A DNA stretch of 64,000 nt, taken from Candidatus Melainabacteria bacterium. GTDB lineage: Bacteria > Cyanobacteriota > Vampirovibrionia > Obscuribacterales > Obscuribacteraceae. Under the pieces are notes generated by a model. That model worked only from the letters and a program-made list of their open reading frames with translations, made no database searches and was not told the DNA's origin. This document shows positions 43,838 to 52,666 of the stretch, one piece after another. Location of the stretch: contig JADJWK010000003.1 of the NCBI GenBank assembly GCA_016716405.1, positions 248,001-312,000 on the forward strand, written 5' to 3'. Each line of letters opens with the position of its first letter. The first letter of the stretch is position 1. The position numbers and the translations under genes were made by a program.

Positions 43838-45394
43838 TCAATGATATTCGATGCCGGTCCGATGATTGTCGGCGGGGGGAGTATAGCGCTCGGGCACGGC
43901 GCTCTGAGGCACGCCGAAGCCTTCCTGAATGCGGTTGTGATTGATCCGGTTGCGCTTGATGATGTCCTGGCGGCGCTTGATGAAGCGTTTGCCCGACTCG
44001 CCGTATTTCATATCCGGCGGCAGCTTCTGCATCTCGGTGCGGGCGACGTCGGCTTCGATCTGTTTCATATACCCTTCGGTGATCTGGGTGTTGTCGTATT
44101 TGTCGAAAGACTTCATTTGAGCCGGAGTCATGGGGGTATAGTTGTCCAGCATGAGACCGAATTTAGTGGCACTCGCTTCACTATGCGTCTTTCGGTAGGC
44201 GGCGTATTTCTGGTCTTTGTATCGAGGATCGTTGAGGAGGGCTTTTCTGGAGAGCTGCTCGTATAGCGATTTGCGTATCGAGTCCAGGCGAGCCTTGATC
44301 TCGGATTCCGGTTTGCCCGCCGCCACCATTTCTTCGATCCCGGCATAGGCTGTCTCGTAGCCGCCGGTGCCGATGCCGAGTCTGGCGCTGCGCTCGATCA
44401 TGCCGAGAACGGTCTTTCTCTCTTGAAGAAGGGGCCCGGGCCGAGCGCCTGGCTCGCCCGGAGTTTGCGCCTGACTGGCAGGGGGCTGGCTCTCAGGCTG
44501 GCTTGCCGAAATGGGTTTTTCCGCGACCGGCCCTTCAGCCTGAGCGGGCTTTTCAGCCTGAGCGGGCTTCTCGGCCTGAGCGGACTTCTCCGTCTGAGCG
44601 GGCTTTTCAGCCTGAGCGGGAGCTTCATCCTGAGCGGGAGTTTCAGCCTGAGCGGACTTCTCCGTCTGAGTGGGCTTTTCAGCCTGAGCGGTCTTCTCAG
44701 CTCGAGCGGGAGTTTCAGCTTGAGCGGGCTTTTCCAGGGCTGCTTTCATCCCTTCTTTGAGGCCGGCCAGCCTGGCTGTGTTGATGGTGGCTTTGCCGCC
44801 GGCATGGCTGAGGGCCTGGTCGATTTTCTTTATCTGCTCCCCTGCCGCCTCCGGCTCGTCGTTTTTCAAGAGAGCTTCTGCCAGATCGAGGCGCGCTGAG
44901 AGGAGGTCGTTGTTCTCCTCGTCATAGCGCTCGTAAAGAGTGACCACCTGAGCATATTTCGAGGACGCCAGCCGGAAATTTCCCTGTTTGCGGTACAGAT
45001 CCGCGAGTCCCTTTTGAGCGTCCACCAGGCGGAGGTCTCCAGGCCCGTTCTGCTTGACCTGGGCTTTCAGGCACCATTTGAGGTATTCCTCGGCAGCCAG
45101 GAAATTGTCCTGACGGGCGAGCACTTTGCCGAGACGGCTCGAGACATTGATAAGCTCGGGATCCCGGAAGCCGAAGCTCCGGTAACGAGTGTCGAAGCAC
45201 TGTCTATAGGCATAGGCAGCCGTTTTCAGATCGTTTTTGGCTTCGGCGTCCTTGCCCTGGCTGTAGAACTTGTTCGCCCTGGCCAGGGCGACCTCCTGGG
45301 GCGACGGTTTGGCTTTCTTCGCCTGTGCCTCTCCGGAGAGGACCAGCAAAGCCACAAGCGCTAGAAGCATCGGGAGAATGTGTCTGTGAGCCAT
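43838..45394 (-). CDS. Secreted TPR protein with tandem AEKPAQ repeats
   Basis: The 518-residue protein has a signal peptide (HILPMLLALVALLVLSGEAQA), TPR helices to about residue 215 (LGKVLARQDNFLAAEEYLKWCL; LADLYRKQGNFRLASSKYAQVV), a Lys/Ala/Pro-rich repeat tract (about 219-290) and a C-terminal helical part that I do not recognise. Repeat units have the form AEKPAQ/AETPAQ. It is probably periplasmic, with the repeat tract perhaps spanning the peptidoglycan as in TonB-like linkers. No ribosome site stands out before the chosen ATG, but it opens the signal peptide directly. Gene end faces the 411-bp gap. Confidence 0.85.
   Translation of the reverse strand: MAHRHILPMLLALVALLVLSGEAQAKKAKPSPQEVALARANKFYSQGKDAEAKNDLKTAAYAYRQCFDTRYRSFGFRDPELINVSSRLGKVLARQDNFLAAEEYLKWCLKAQVKQNGPGDLRLVDAQKGLADLYRKQGNFRLASSKYAQVVTLYERYDEENNDLLSARLDLAEALLKNDEPEAAGEQIKKIDQALSHAGGKATINTARLAGLKEGMKAALEKPAQAETPARAEKTAQAEKPTQTEKSAQAETPAQDEAPAQAEKPAQTEKSAQAEKPAQAEKPAQAEGPVAEKPISASQPESQPPASQAQTPGEPGARPGPLLQERKTVLGMIERSARLGIGTGGYETAYAGIEEMVAAGKPESEIKARLDSIRKSLYEQLSRKALLNDPRYKDQKYAAYRKTHSEASATKFGLMLDNYTPMTPAQMKSFDKYDNTQITEGYMKQIEADVARTEMQKLPPDMKYGESGKRFIKRRQDIIKRNRINHNRIQEGFGVPQSAVPERYTPPADNHRTGIEYH
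44530..44740 (-). repeat. 18-bp tandem repeats encoding AEKPAQ units
   Basis: About twelve imperfect units of 18 bp (on the + strand of the form GCCTGAGCGGGCTTTTCA) lie in frame in the secreted TPR gene. Units vary at two or three positions in a patchwork, which suggests past duplication of blocks. Whole-unit gain or loss keeps the frame. Confidence 0.9.
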
Positions 45395-45503
45395 AACAGT
45401 ACCTGGTTCGGTCAGCTCCTATGATCTTTCCCGCTACAATATGTATTGAATCACAGGACGCCCGGGCCAGACCAGCAAGCAAGCTCTGTGCTAACATTGG
45501 CGC

Positions 45504-46307
45504 ATGCAATCGCTCATAGTCATACCGGCTCGATACGCCTCCACGCGCTTTCCCGGCAAGCCCCTGACCCTCATAAAGGGGCGGACTATGCTCGAGCGCA
45601 CCTGGCAGATAGCCCGGGCGTCCGGGGCCGACCGGGTGGTGGTGGCTACCGATGACGACCGGATAGAGGAGGCATGCCGGAGTTTCTCGGCCGATGTGGT
45701 GCGCACCGATCCGGCGTGCGCCAACGGTACCGAGAGAGTCCACCAGGCTCTGGAGCGAATGGGCTCGCCGGCGGAGGTCGTCCTCAACCTCCAGGGCGAC
45801 GCCGTGCTGACACCCCCCTGGGTGCTCACTGCTCTTCTCGATGTGATGAAAGCGGATAGCCTGGTGCCCATGGCGACACCGGCAGTGAGAATCAGTGCCG
45901 ATCAGTACCGGCAGCTCAAGTCCCAGAAAGACTCGGGAATCGTCGGCGGTACCATGGTGGTATTCGACAGGCAGTATAACGCTCTCTATTTCTCGAAGGC
46001 GATGATTCCTTTTCTGCGTAGCACCGGTGGCGGTGACCCCCCGCTATATCGTCATATCGGTCTTTACGCTTACCGGCGAGATACCCTGGAGCGATATCTC
46101 AGTCTCGAGCCGGGGGAGCTGGAGAAGACAGAGGGGCTCGAGCAGCTCCGGGCCCTGGAGAATGGCATCGGCATCAGGGTGGTGGTGGTCGATTATCGGG
46201 GTCGCACCCACGGGTCCGTGGACAGCGAGACCGATGTCCCCGTGGTCGAGGCGATCATTGAGAGCGAGGGCGAGCTGGTTCCGCAGCCGTTACCGGTCCA
46301 GCAATAG
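45504..46307 (+). CDS. kdsB: 3-deoxy-manno-octulosonate cytidylyltransferase (CMP-Kdo synthase)
   Basis: The 267-residue protein matches KdsB from its first motif, IVIPARYASTRFPGKPL, through ATDDDRIEEA, a Gly-Thr-Glu-Arg segment (NGTERV), NLQGDA, and YRHIGLYAYRRDTLERY to a late EQLRALENGIGIRVV. The enzyme makes CMP-Kdo from CTP and Kdo for the inner core of lipopolysaccharide. Small differences from common KdsB: NLQGDAVLT for NVQGDEPLI and NGTERV for SGTDRV. The Mg-binding Asp of QGD is kept. Start ATG at 45504 is followed at once by the nucleotide-binding motif. The phosphatase gene begins 10 bp after it. Confidence 0.93.
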   Translation: MQSLIVIPARYASTRFPGKPLTLIKGRTMLERTWQIARASGADRVVVATDDDRIEEACRSFSADVVRTDPACANGTERVHQALERMGSPAEVVLNLQGDAVLTPPWVLTALLDVMKADSLVPMATPAVRISADQYRQLKSQKDSGIVGGTMVVFDRQYNALYFSKAMIPFLRSTGGGDPPLYRHIGLYAYRRDTLERYLSLEPGELEKTEGLEQLRALENGIGIRVVVVDYRGRTHGSVDSETDVPVVEAIIESEGELVPQPLPVQQ

Positions 46308-46317
46308 AGGGAAGACC

Positions 46318-46977
46318 ATGCGATTACTATTGAGCAGGCACGGCAACACCTTCGATCCGGGAGAGCGGATCTACTGGGTCGGGTCCGGCGAAAACCCTCC
46401 CCTGGTGGAGAAGGGCAGAGAGCAAGCCGATGCCCTGGGCAGAGTCCTGGCCGAGGCAGGCCGCCCCGCCGCTATTTATAGCGGACCCCTCAGGCGCTGC
46501 GTCGAATACGGGGAGATCGTCAACAAGCATATTTTGGAGCCGCCCTCCATCGTTGTGGACGAGCGTCTCAATGAGCTCGACTACGGAGGCTGGAGCGGTC
46601 TCACCGATGGCGAGGTGGCGGAGCGCTTCGGCCAGGACAGCCTGGACGGTTGGAACAAACGCTGCCAGTGGCCCGACCGGGGTGACTGGGGCGGCAGCCC
46701 GGAAGCGGTTTTCGAGGCGGTTGCCGGTTTTGTCGCCGAGCTCGAGGGCGGATTCGGCGGGGACAAGAATGCCCTGGTTCTGGCAATCACCAGCAACGGC
46801 GTGCTCCGGTATTTTCTGAAGCTGGCCGGGCGTGAGTTCGATAACCGTGTGGCAAGCGGGACATTCAAGGTGGCCACCGGGCGGATATGCCTGCTCGATC
46901 TCAGAGGCGGCGATGTCGGTGTCGAGCTCTGGGACGCTGCTCCGGCAGAGCTCCTGGCCGTCAGTCGTAAGACCTGA
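46318..46977 (+). CDS. Histidine phosphatase superfamily protein, second His replaced by Asn
   Basis: GAGGGAAG before ATG 46318 fixes the start inside a longer frame. The 219-residue product has the phosphoglycerate-mutase-like motif LLSRHGNT (His8), the YSGPLRRCVEYGEIV helix and LNELDYGGWSG. The second catalytic His, normally in a SHGG motif, reads TSNGVLR (Asn160), so activity may be altered or belong to a subfamily with this change. It follows kdsB by 10 bp; a role in dephosphorylating a sugar phosphate of the same pathway is possible but not shown. Its 3' end overlaps the convergent gene by 17 bp. Confidence 0.88.
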   Translation: MRLLLSRHGNTFDPGERIYWVGSGENPPLVEKGREQADALGRVLAEAGRPAAIYSGPLRRCVEYGEIVNKHILEPPSIVVDERLNELDYGGWSGLTDGEVAERFGQDSLDGWNKRCQWPDRGDWGGSPEAVFEAVAGFVAELEGGFGGDKNALVLAITSNGVLRYFLKLAGREFDNRVASGTFKVATGRICLLDLRGGDVGVELWDAAPAELLAVSRKT

Positions 46978-48067
46978 CCTCGACGAACCGGTTGACGATC
47001 TTGCGGTATTGCGGTATCAGCTCGTCGAGCCTGTTCTGGCGGTGGAAAAGCAATTGCCGGGGCGTATGGCGTTTTTGCGTCTTCTCCCTCTCCTCCAGGC
47101 GAGAGAGCGCAATGTCGGTGGGGCACTGCATGTAGTGCATCTCCACCTTGTATCCCCAGGCTCTCGCTTTGCCGATCAGGTCCAGGTGCTCCGGGAAAGC
47201 GGCACTGTGATCGAATATGACATTGCGCTTGTTCTCGAGGAGGGCCTGAAGCAATTGATAGCCGACGGCCCTCGCCGGCATCTCCCAGCGCTCGAAGGCT
47301 TCTCTGGCTCCCAGGTTGTCCCGGTCGCATGTATAGCCGGGCAGTGATTCCATGACCCCATCGAACTGGACCAGGCAGTAGAAGGGATTGCGGGCCAGAA
47401 ATTTATTCGTGTAATGAGTCTTGCCGCTTCCTGGAATTCCGCAGAGGTGCACCAGGGTCGGTTGCCTGGTGGGCTCGCTTTCCAGGAGCTGTCTTTCGAT
47501 GATGGCAGTCGCCTGGTTGATCAGAGTGACCGGCACCTCGCCGAAATCGATCAGCTTGGCTTGCTGGAGTGGTGACACCTTGAAGCCCAGCTTGTCATAG
47601 AGAGTCTGGGCCGGGTGGTTTCCTTCGGTGACCACCAGGTACATGCGGTCGAAGCCTTCTCTCGCCAGAGCTTCCAGGCTGCGCTCGATGAGCCAGGAGG
47701 CCAGTCCCAGTCTCTGATGTCGCGGGTGAACAGCGCTGAAAGCCAGAAGGGGGCGCAGGTTCGCATAGTCGGTGACGATACTGGTGGCAGCTACCCTGCC
47801 GCTCTGATCGATGACCAGGAAGGAGGCGTCCCAGAGCATCTTTCCATACTTGCCATCCAGGGTCCCCGCAACCTCCTCGACGAAATCCTCTTCGCTGGAG
47901 CCGTCATCGTCTATGGTGCCGTGATAGGAAGCAAAGAGAAGTCTGCCCAGGATATCCTGGTCGTCGGCCCGGATATTCCGGACAGCCAGTTTGCCGTCGA
48001 CAGCCGCCGGAGTCCTCGGGCTCGCGCCGGCTGTCGGGCGCAGCATGATCAATCGTTTTTCGTTCAA
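46961..48067 (-). CDS. GNAT acetyltransferase fused to zeta-toxin-like P-loop kinase
   Basis: The protein is up to 368 residues long. Residues about 27-175 form a GNAT domain (LAFSAVHPRHQRLGLASWLIERSLEAL with acetyl-CoA loop RHQRLG; NHPAQTLYDKLGF). Residues about 205-365 form a P-loop kinase: Walker A GIPGSGKTHY (near 210), an Asp-containing VQFDGVM, NVIFDHSAAF and an Arg-rich lid (LSRLEEREKTQKRHTPRQL). The kinase part resembles the AAA_33/zeta-toxin group of small-molecule kinases. Two activities on one substrate, for example an amino sugar, or a modifying enzyme of an antibiotic are possible. The start may be ATG 48046 rather than TTG 48067. No antitoxin gene is adjacent. Confidence 0.85.
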   Translation of the reverse strand: MNEKRLIMLRPTAGASPRTPAAVDGKLAVRNIRADDQDILGRLLFASYHGTIDDDGSSEEDFVEEVAGTLDGKYGKMLWDASFLVIDQSGRVAATSIVTDYANLRPLLAFSAVHPRHQRLGLASWLIERSLEALAREGFDRMYLVVTEGNHPAQTLYDKLGFKVSPLQQAKLIDFGEVPVTLINQATAIIERQLLESEPTRQPTLVHLCGIPGSGKTHYTNKFLARNPFYCLVQFDGVMESLPGYTCDRDNLGAREAFERWEMPARAVGYQLLQALLENKRNVIFDHSAAFPEHLDLIGKARAWGYKVEMHYMQCPTDIALSRLEEREKTQKRHTPRQLLFHRQNRLDELIPQYRKIVNRFVEVRSYD

Positions 48068-48102
48068 GTTCCGGCTTCTCCACCAGAGACCGACATTTTA
48101 TT

Positions 48103-49011
48103 ATGTATCATGTATGGATGTCCTCGTTCGCCAGAGCAGCCCTCGTCTTCATTCTCGTCACGGCGTGTCCGGCTTTCTCCAGGAGTCTCAACGAGCTGGA
48201 GGATCTGGACGAGATCGGCCGGGGTCGGATAAGCGCTATCGATGCCGAGATCAAGCGCCACCCGGGGCAGTGGAAGCTCTATGAGAAGAAAGCCAGGCTA
48301 TACCGTAATATGCTCCAGGAAGAGAAGGCTCTGACCGAATTCGAGAAGGCGATCAGGCTCAATCCGAAAGAGCCCCGACTATACCGGCAGAAAGCCGAGC
48401 TCTATATGTCTCTTGACAGGAATGCCGAGGCCATGCGCGAATACCATCGGCTGCTGGTCCATGACCCCGGCGATGCCGGCGCCCTTGCCGGAATCGCAGT
48501 GATAATCCAGGCGCGAGGCGATAACGCCGAGGCCCTTAAATTCTTCGACCGGGCCGTCCTGGCCGATCCGAGCTCGAGTAGCAGTCATGAGTATCGAGGT
48601 TGTCTCTATATGAAACTGGGCCGCTACGGTGAGGCTGCCAGGGATTTCGAGTTCGTGCTCCGGCAAAGACCAGGCGACCTCAAAACGCTTTTCATGAGGG
48701 CCGACGCTTATCTCAAAGAGCGAGACTACCCTCGCGCCCTGGCCGATTACACGAGAATCATCGAGCTTCATGGCGATGTCGCCGAGCCCTATGTCATCAG
48801 GGGAGACGTATATCGCTCCATGGGCTCGATGGGAAAGGCTCGGAGCGATTACCAGAAGGCTATCGCCCTGAAGCCGTCCCGGGATGTGATGGCAAGGGCG
48901 CACTTCGGTCTCTCTATGATCTACCATAAGCTCGGCCAGAGCAAGCTCGAGAAAGAGGAATTGAGTCGAGCCAGAGCCCTCGGTTATTTCTCAGGCAATA
49001 GGAGCCGATGA
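48103..49011 (+). CDS. Secreted TPR protein
   Basis: The 302-residue protein begins with a signal peptide (ARAALVFILVTACPAFS; an ATG at 48118 would also serve). Six or more canonical 34-residue TPRs follow: EEKALTEFEKAIRLNPKEPRLY, RNAEAMREYHRLLVHDPGDAGA, GDNAEALKFFDRAVLADPSS, GRYGEAARDFEFVLRQRPGD and so on, to SMGKARSDYQKAIALKPS. It is likely periplasmic and scaffolding. It overlaps the next gene by 4 bp (ATGA), so both are translated together. Divergent from the GNAT-kinase gene. Confidence 0.88.
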   Translation: MYHVWMSSFARAALVFILVTACPAFSRSLNELEDLDEIGRGRISAIDAEIKRHPGQWKLYEKKARLYRNMLQEEKALTEFEKAIRLNPKEPRLYRQKAELYMSLDRNAEAMREYHRLLVHDPGDAGALAGIAVIIQARGDNAEALKFFDRAVLADPSSSSSHEYRGCLYMKLGRYGEAARDFEFVLRQRPGDLKTLFMRADAYLKERDYPRALADYTRIIELHGDVAEPYVIRGDVYRSMGSMGKARSDYQKAIALKPSRDVMARAHFGLSMIYHKLGQSKLEKEELSRARALGYFSGNRSR

Positions 49012-49922
49012 TCATGATTTCAGCACGGTCCCTGGTAGTGGCGATGGCGATTTCGCTTTTCGCCTGCATTCCGGCGGGGGCTTCCTCGACCTTCAGCGAG
49101 GTCAACGAGATTTTTCACGGCGACTACAAGCGAGCCAAGGAGGAGCTGAAAGCCGAGCTCGGACCGGTGATTATCGTGAGCGGCGATGCCATGACCCTGA
49201 TCCGGGATGGGAAAAAAGAGACCGAGGTTTTCATCAAAGACCGCTACACCTTGCTCAAGGAAGTTTCGCATATCACCCTGGGTACTTTCGTTATCCTCAC
49301 CAACCATACGGATCGGAGTCTGGATCAAGAGACGGCCGGCCGCTTGAAGCGCTTACGTGATGCCATAGCCGGTGCCCGGAGCACACTTGCGGCACGCGGG
49401 CTCGAGGGAGAGCAGCTGGCCAGGCAGGAGAGGCTGATCGATCGCACCCTGGCATTTCAAGACAGGGTTCTGGCTGATAACCGTGTTTCGGACAGGGATT
49501 TGAAGAGCTATGCCCGATCGGTTGCCAGGGACGATCTCGACAATGCGTTCGAGGCGGTGAGCTCGCAACTGGCCACCATGGATGAGATTGTCTCCGGGTG
49601 GCGTCAGTCCCTGGGAGAGGATGAGTGGAAACGGCTCCATGTGGTAATCGGAACCGGTCATATGCCCAGGGAGCGGCTTGCTTCCCTGCAGTTCTTCTTC
49701 AAGCTCCTGAAAGTCTCGAGAGAAGGAAAGCGGGTGGTGACTATCGAATCGGCGGCGGATCATGATGCCGCCATCGACCTCCTGGTTACCCACATGCTGG
49801 ATCAGTCCGTGGCTGAAGACTTCTTCGGCGATTCCTGGCGAATGCACCGGGATCTTCTCTCAGACGGCGCTGCCGCTTATCTTCGCCGCCATCCTCCCGG
49901 GAGCGCCCGGCAGAGGCAGTGA
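49008..49922 (+). CDS. Secreted protein, unknown function
   Basis: The 304-residue protein has a signal peptide (LVVAMAISLFACIPAGAS) and a mature part with an early beta region (GPVIIVSGDAMTLIRDGKKETEVFI) followed by long helices and RLHVVIGTGHMPRERLASLQFF. I do not recognise the family. It overlaps the secreted TPR gene by 4 bp, which suggests that the two act as a periplasmic pair. After its stop, 95 bp precede the next TPR gene. Confidence 0.78.
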   Translation: MIMISARSLVVAMAISLFACIPAGASSTFSEVNEIFHGDYKRAKEELKAELGPVIIVSGDAMTLIRDGKKETEVFIKDRYTLLKEVSHITLGTFVILTNHTDRSLDQETAGRLKRLRDAIAGARSTLAARGLEGEQLARQERLIDRTLAFQDRVLADNRVSDRDLKSYARSVARDDLDNAFEAVSSQLATMDEIVSGWRQSLGEDEWKRLHVVIGTGHMPRERLASLQFFFKLLKVSREGKRVVTIESAADHDAAIDLLVTHMLDQSVAEDFFGDSWRMHRDLLSDGAAAYLRRHPPGSARQRQ

Positions 49923-50017
49923 AAATTATTGGTCGGGGCGGGTAAGACATAGCAGGATCTGTTATCTTTTTGCGGGCGGCTTTTTTATTACCGGTTTCGA
50001 AACAGGCAAGGGCGTGA

Positions 50018-51418
50018 ATGTTTCCTGACGAAGAAGAATGGGCAGCCAAGTTCCAGGAAGCTGAAACAGCTCAGAGAGAAGGCAAGATCGATTATGCCGA
50101 GGCTACCTGGCTGGTCACCCTGGAAGAAGCCGAAGCCTTCGGAGCCGGTGATACCCGCCTCGCTTTGACTCTGGAGCGGGTGACAGACTTTTATCTTTTC
50201 CAGGGCAAGATGCAGGAAGCCTCCGGTTACGGCTACAGAGCCCTGGCTATCTACGAGGGGTCTCTGGGTCCCATGGACCCGCAGCTGGGGCCGCTGCTCG
50301 CCAACCTGGCCATGCTCAATCAGGTCCAGAACAACCTGGAGGAGGCGGAGAGACTCTTCCGCCGCGCCCTGGCCATCAATTCATCGACCCTTGGAGCCGG
50401 CCATCCCAAGGTTGTCAGCCTCCTGAAAAATTTCGCCGATGTCCTCGACAGGATGGGCCGCACCGATGAGGCCAATCAGTTGCGGGGCACCAAGCCGGTT
50501 GCCAGCCGGCCGACCACGGGCTCATTGATCAAGCCCCCGCCTTTCCAGAAAGCAAGCCGGGACCTGGCTTCGGATTTTCCCAGGGCGGCGGACCCGCCGC
50601 CGGAGAGGCGCCAGACCGTCCCGCTTCCCAGGCGCGCCCCGGTACAGCCAGTGTCGCCCTCGCCGCCCATGCAGAAGACAGTGGAAGATATGCCGGTTCC
50701 GGAGGCGAGCTCCAGGAAATCTCAAGAAGCCCGCTCTTTTGCCGAGATCAAGGCGGATGCCGAGTCGGCCATGCGCAGAGGAGACCTGGGCGCCTGCTCG
50801 AGGCTCTGGATAGAAGCTCTGGATGCCGCCCGGGGCGACGGCATCGATAACCCCAATTATTGCTACGCCCTGGAGAGTCTTGGTGATATCTATTTCCAGC
50901 AGAACGAGCTTGCCTATGCCGAACGAGCCTTCAACGAGTCCCGGGAAATCAAGCTTCGGGTCCTGGGCAAGAATCATGGCGCCGTGGCGGCGGTGACCAA
51001 CCTGCTTGCTCGGACTTATTATGCTCAGGGCAAAATGGAGCAGAGCGAGGCCCTGGCCAGGGAATGTCTCGAGATCTACAAGGCCGTATCGGGGCCTGAT
51101 AGCGTCGATGTGGCAAGCGCCCTGCACAACCTCGGCACGCTGCTGCACATGCAGAACCGCTACCCGGAAGCGGAGGAGGCTTACAAGAAAGCCCTGGCTC
51201 TGAACGAGAAGCTTCGTGGTTCCGATGATCCCGAGACCATCAAGGTCCTGAAGGCTCTGGCCAAGCTGCTCAATGCCGTGGGCCGGCACGCCGAGGCGGA
51301 GGGCTTCGCCCAGACGGTCTCCGGGGCGATCAGCGGCAAATGGCGTCCCATCGATGTCAGCCAGGGCGAAGTACCGGAAGCCGGCTGGTGGAAAGACGAG
51401 CTTTTCGGCCAGGAGTAG
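50018..51418 (+). CDS. TPR protein with two kinesin-light-chain-like blocks
   Basis: The 466-residue protein has a first TPR block (about 5-155; GDTRLALTLERVTDFYLFQGKMQEASGYGYRALAIYEGSLGPMDPQLGPLLANLAML), a Pro/Arg-rich linker (about 160-235) and a second TPR block (about 240-440; QNELAYAERAFNESREIKLRVLG; QGKMEQSEALARECLEIYKAVSG; NRYPEAEEAYKKALALNEKLRG). There is no signal peptide or enzyme domain. It is like the TPR protein at 38564 in repeat type. Role unknown; a cytoplasmic scaffold is likely. Confidence 0.87.
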   Translation: MFPDEEEWAAKFQEAETAQREGKIDYAEATWLVTLEEAEAFGAGDTRLALTLERVTDFYLFQGKMQEASGYGYRALAIYEGSLGPMDPQLGPLLANLAMLNQVQNNLEEAERLFRRALAINSSTLGAGHPKVVSLLKNFADVLDRMGRTDEANQLRGTKPVASRPTTGSLIKPPPFQKASRDLASDFPRAADPPPERRQTVPLPRRAPVQPVSPSPPMQKTVEDMPVPEASSRKSQEARSFAEIKADAESAMRRGDLGACSRLWIEALDAARGDGIDNPNYCYALESLGDIYFQQNELAYAERAFNESREIKLRVLGKNHGAVAAVTNLLARTYYAQGKMEQSEALARECLEIYKAVSGPDSVDVASALHNLGTLLHMQNRYPEAEEAYKKALALNEKLRGSDDPETIKVLKALAKLLNAVGRHAEAEGFAQTVSGAISGKWRPIDVSQGEVPEAGWWKDELFGQE

Positions 51419-51555
51419 TTGCACCACAAGTGGTGCGGCCTCGAATGTCACCTGAGAATGTCCTCATTCTATAGCGAGAGCTTGTAGTCTTCCGGAAATG
51501 CCGCTACATTGTGCAGAGAGGCAGACCGACATTTTCGTCGGAGCGCGGAGATCGA

Positions 51556-52440
51556 ATGACGACATATGCGTCCCCCGGTATAATGGGCTCGCGCGATATC
51601 TCGAATCTATATGCGAATGATGGAGTCTCCCTGATACAGGAGGCTTCCGCCCTCGAGCTTGCCGGTGTACTCGCGCAGGCGGAAAATCGTCTGCCACCAG
51701 GCAAGGTGCTCGAGGTCGGCTGCGGTCGAGGTATATTCTCGACCTATCTGGCATCATCCCTTTCGGGGCGCACTCTTGTATTCACCGATACCTCGGCGCC
51801 TGCGGTGGAGACCTGCAGGAGAAACCTCAAGGGTCTCCATTACGAGCGTTACCAGCACCGGATTTTCTCCTGTCTCGATGCGACGGCGGTGACCATGGGA
51901 GAGCGCTTCGCTCTCATAGCGACTTCCTTCGCCCTCCACCGCTACGGGGATCTCAAGCAGTCCATCACCCGGCTGATCGACCTTCTTCTTCCCGGGGGCT
52001 ATCTCATCGTAAGCCTTCCCGGGCGCGACTCCTTCCTCGAGTGGAAACAGATCTGCGCTTTCAAGTCACTTGTATACACGGGCAGGGAGCTTCCCGGTCT
52101 TCTCGACCTGGTGGAGACCGGTTCTCGAGAGGACTGCACTTTTCAACTGCAGGCCGCTCCTCGCACTCTGACCTTCTCCGATGCCGGCGAGTTTTTCCGG
52201 CAACTCGACCAGTCCGGTCTGGAGACCACTATGCCCGGTGCCGTACCATCCGGGAACAAGCGTCTGACCATAGAGCTCTGGAATCTTCTTCACGGCAAGC
52301 CCGGCATTGAGGTCAGCTATCAGACCCTGAGCGGCTATTTTCGCAAGCTGGACGAGGTAGGCCTGGCCTTCGCCGTCGAGACGAAAGTGATGAGAAAGCC
52401 GGGCAAGACCTATGTGCTCTGCGACCGCTACTCCTTTTGA
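51556..52440 (+). CDS. SAM-dependent methyltransferase (BioC-like fold)
   Basis: ATG 51556 is chosen for GGAG upstream. The 294-residue product has a class I methyltransferase core: motif I KVLEVGCGRGIFSTYL, acidic FTDTSAP, motif FALIATSFALHRY and post-motif LLLPGGYLIVSLPGRDSF. The C-terminal 120 residues form an extra substrate lid. Layout and length are like malonyl-ACP methyltransferases (BioC), but no biotin genes are near. The gene stands alone, with 137 bp before and 226 bp after. Confidence 0.82.
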   Translation: MTTYASPGIMGSRDISNLYANDGVSLIQEASALELAGVLAQAENRLPPGKVLEVGCGRGIFSTYLASSLSGRTLVFTDTSAPAVETCRRNLKGLHYERYQHRIFSCLDATAVTMGERFALIATSFALHRYGDLKQSITRLIDLLLPGGYLIVSLPGRDSFLEWKQICAFKSLVYTGRELPGLLDLVETGSREDCTFQLQAAPRTLTFSDAGEFFRQLDQSGLETTMPGAVPSGNKRLTIELWNLLHGKPGIEVSYQTLSGYFRKLDEVGLAFAVETKVMRKPGKTYVLCDRYSF

Positions 52441-52666
52441 CATGTACCGGCAGGGCACCTGGACCGGCACCGGGAATGTCTTTTCTTGTGCCATTGTCGG
52501 CGGTATCAAGATCAGAGTTCTTGCCGGAAGCCGCGGCGGGGAAAGCGCTCCTCGAGTTGAGTGGTGATTTCCCCACCCGCCGGGCGTCGAAGGTACAAAT
52601 CGGGAACATTCGGCCAATAAGCTCGGGTTGTCCGCATTCCCGACTCATTCCATAAAAGGGTCTCAT

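Noticed and set aside
44530..44740. CRISPR-like array
   Set aside because: The repeats are contiguous 18-bp coding units without spacers.
46027..46317. N-terminal extension of the histidine phosphatase frame
   Set aside because: It overlaps kdsB in another frame, and GAGGGAAG with ATG 46318 gives a perfect family start.
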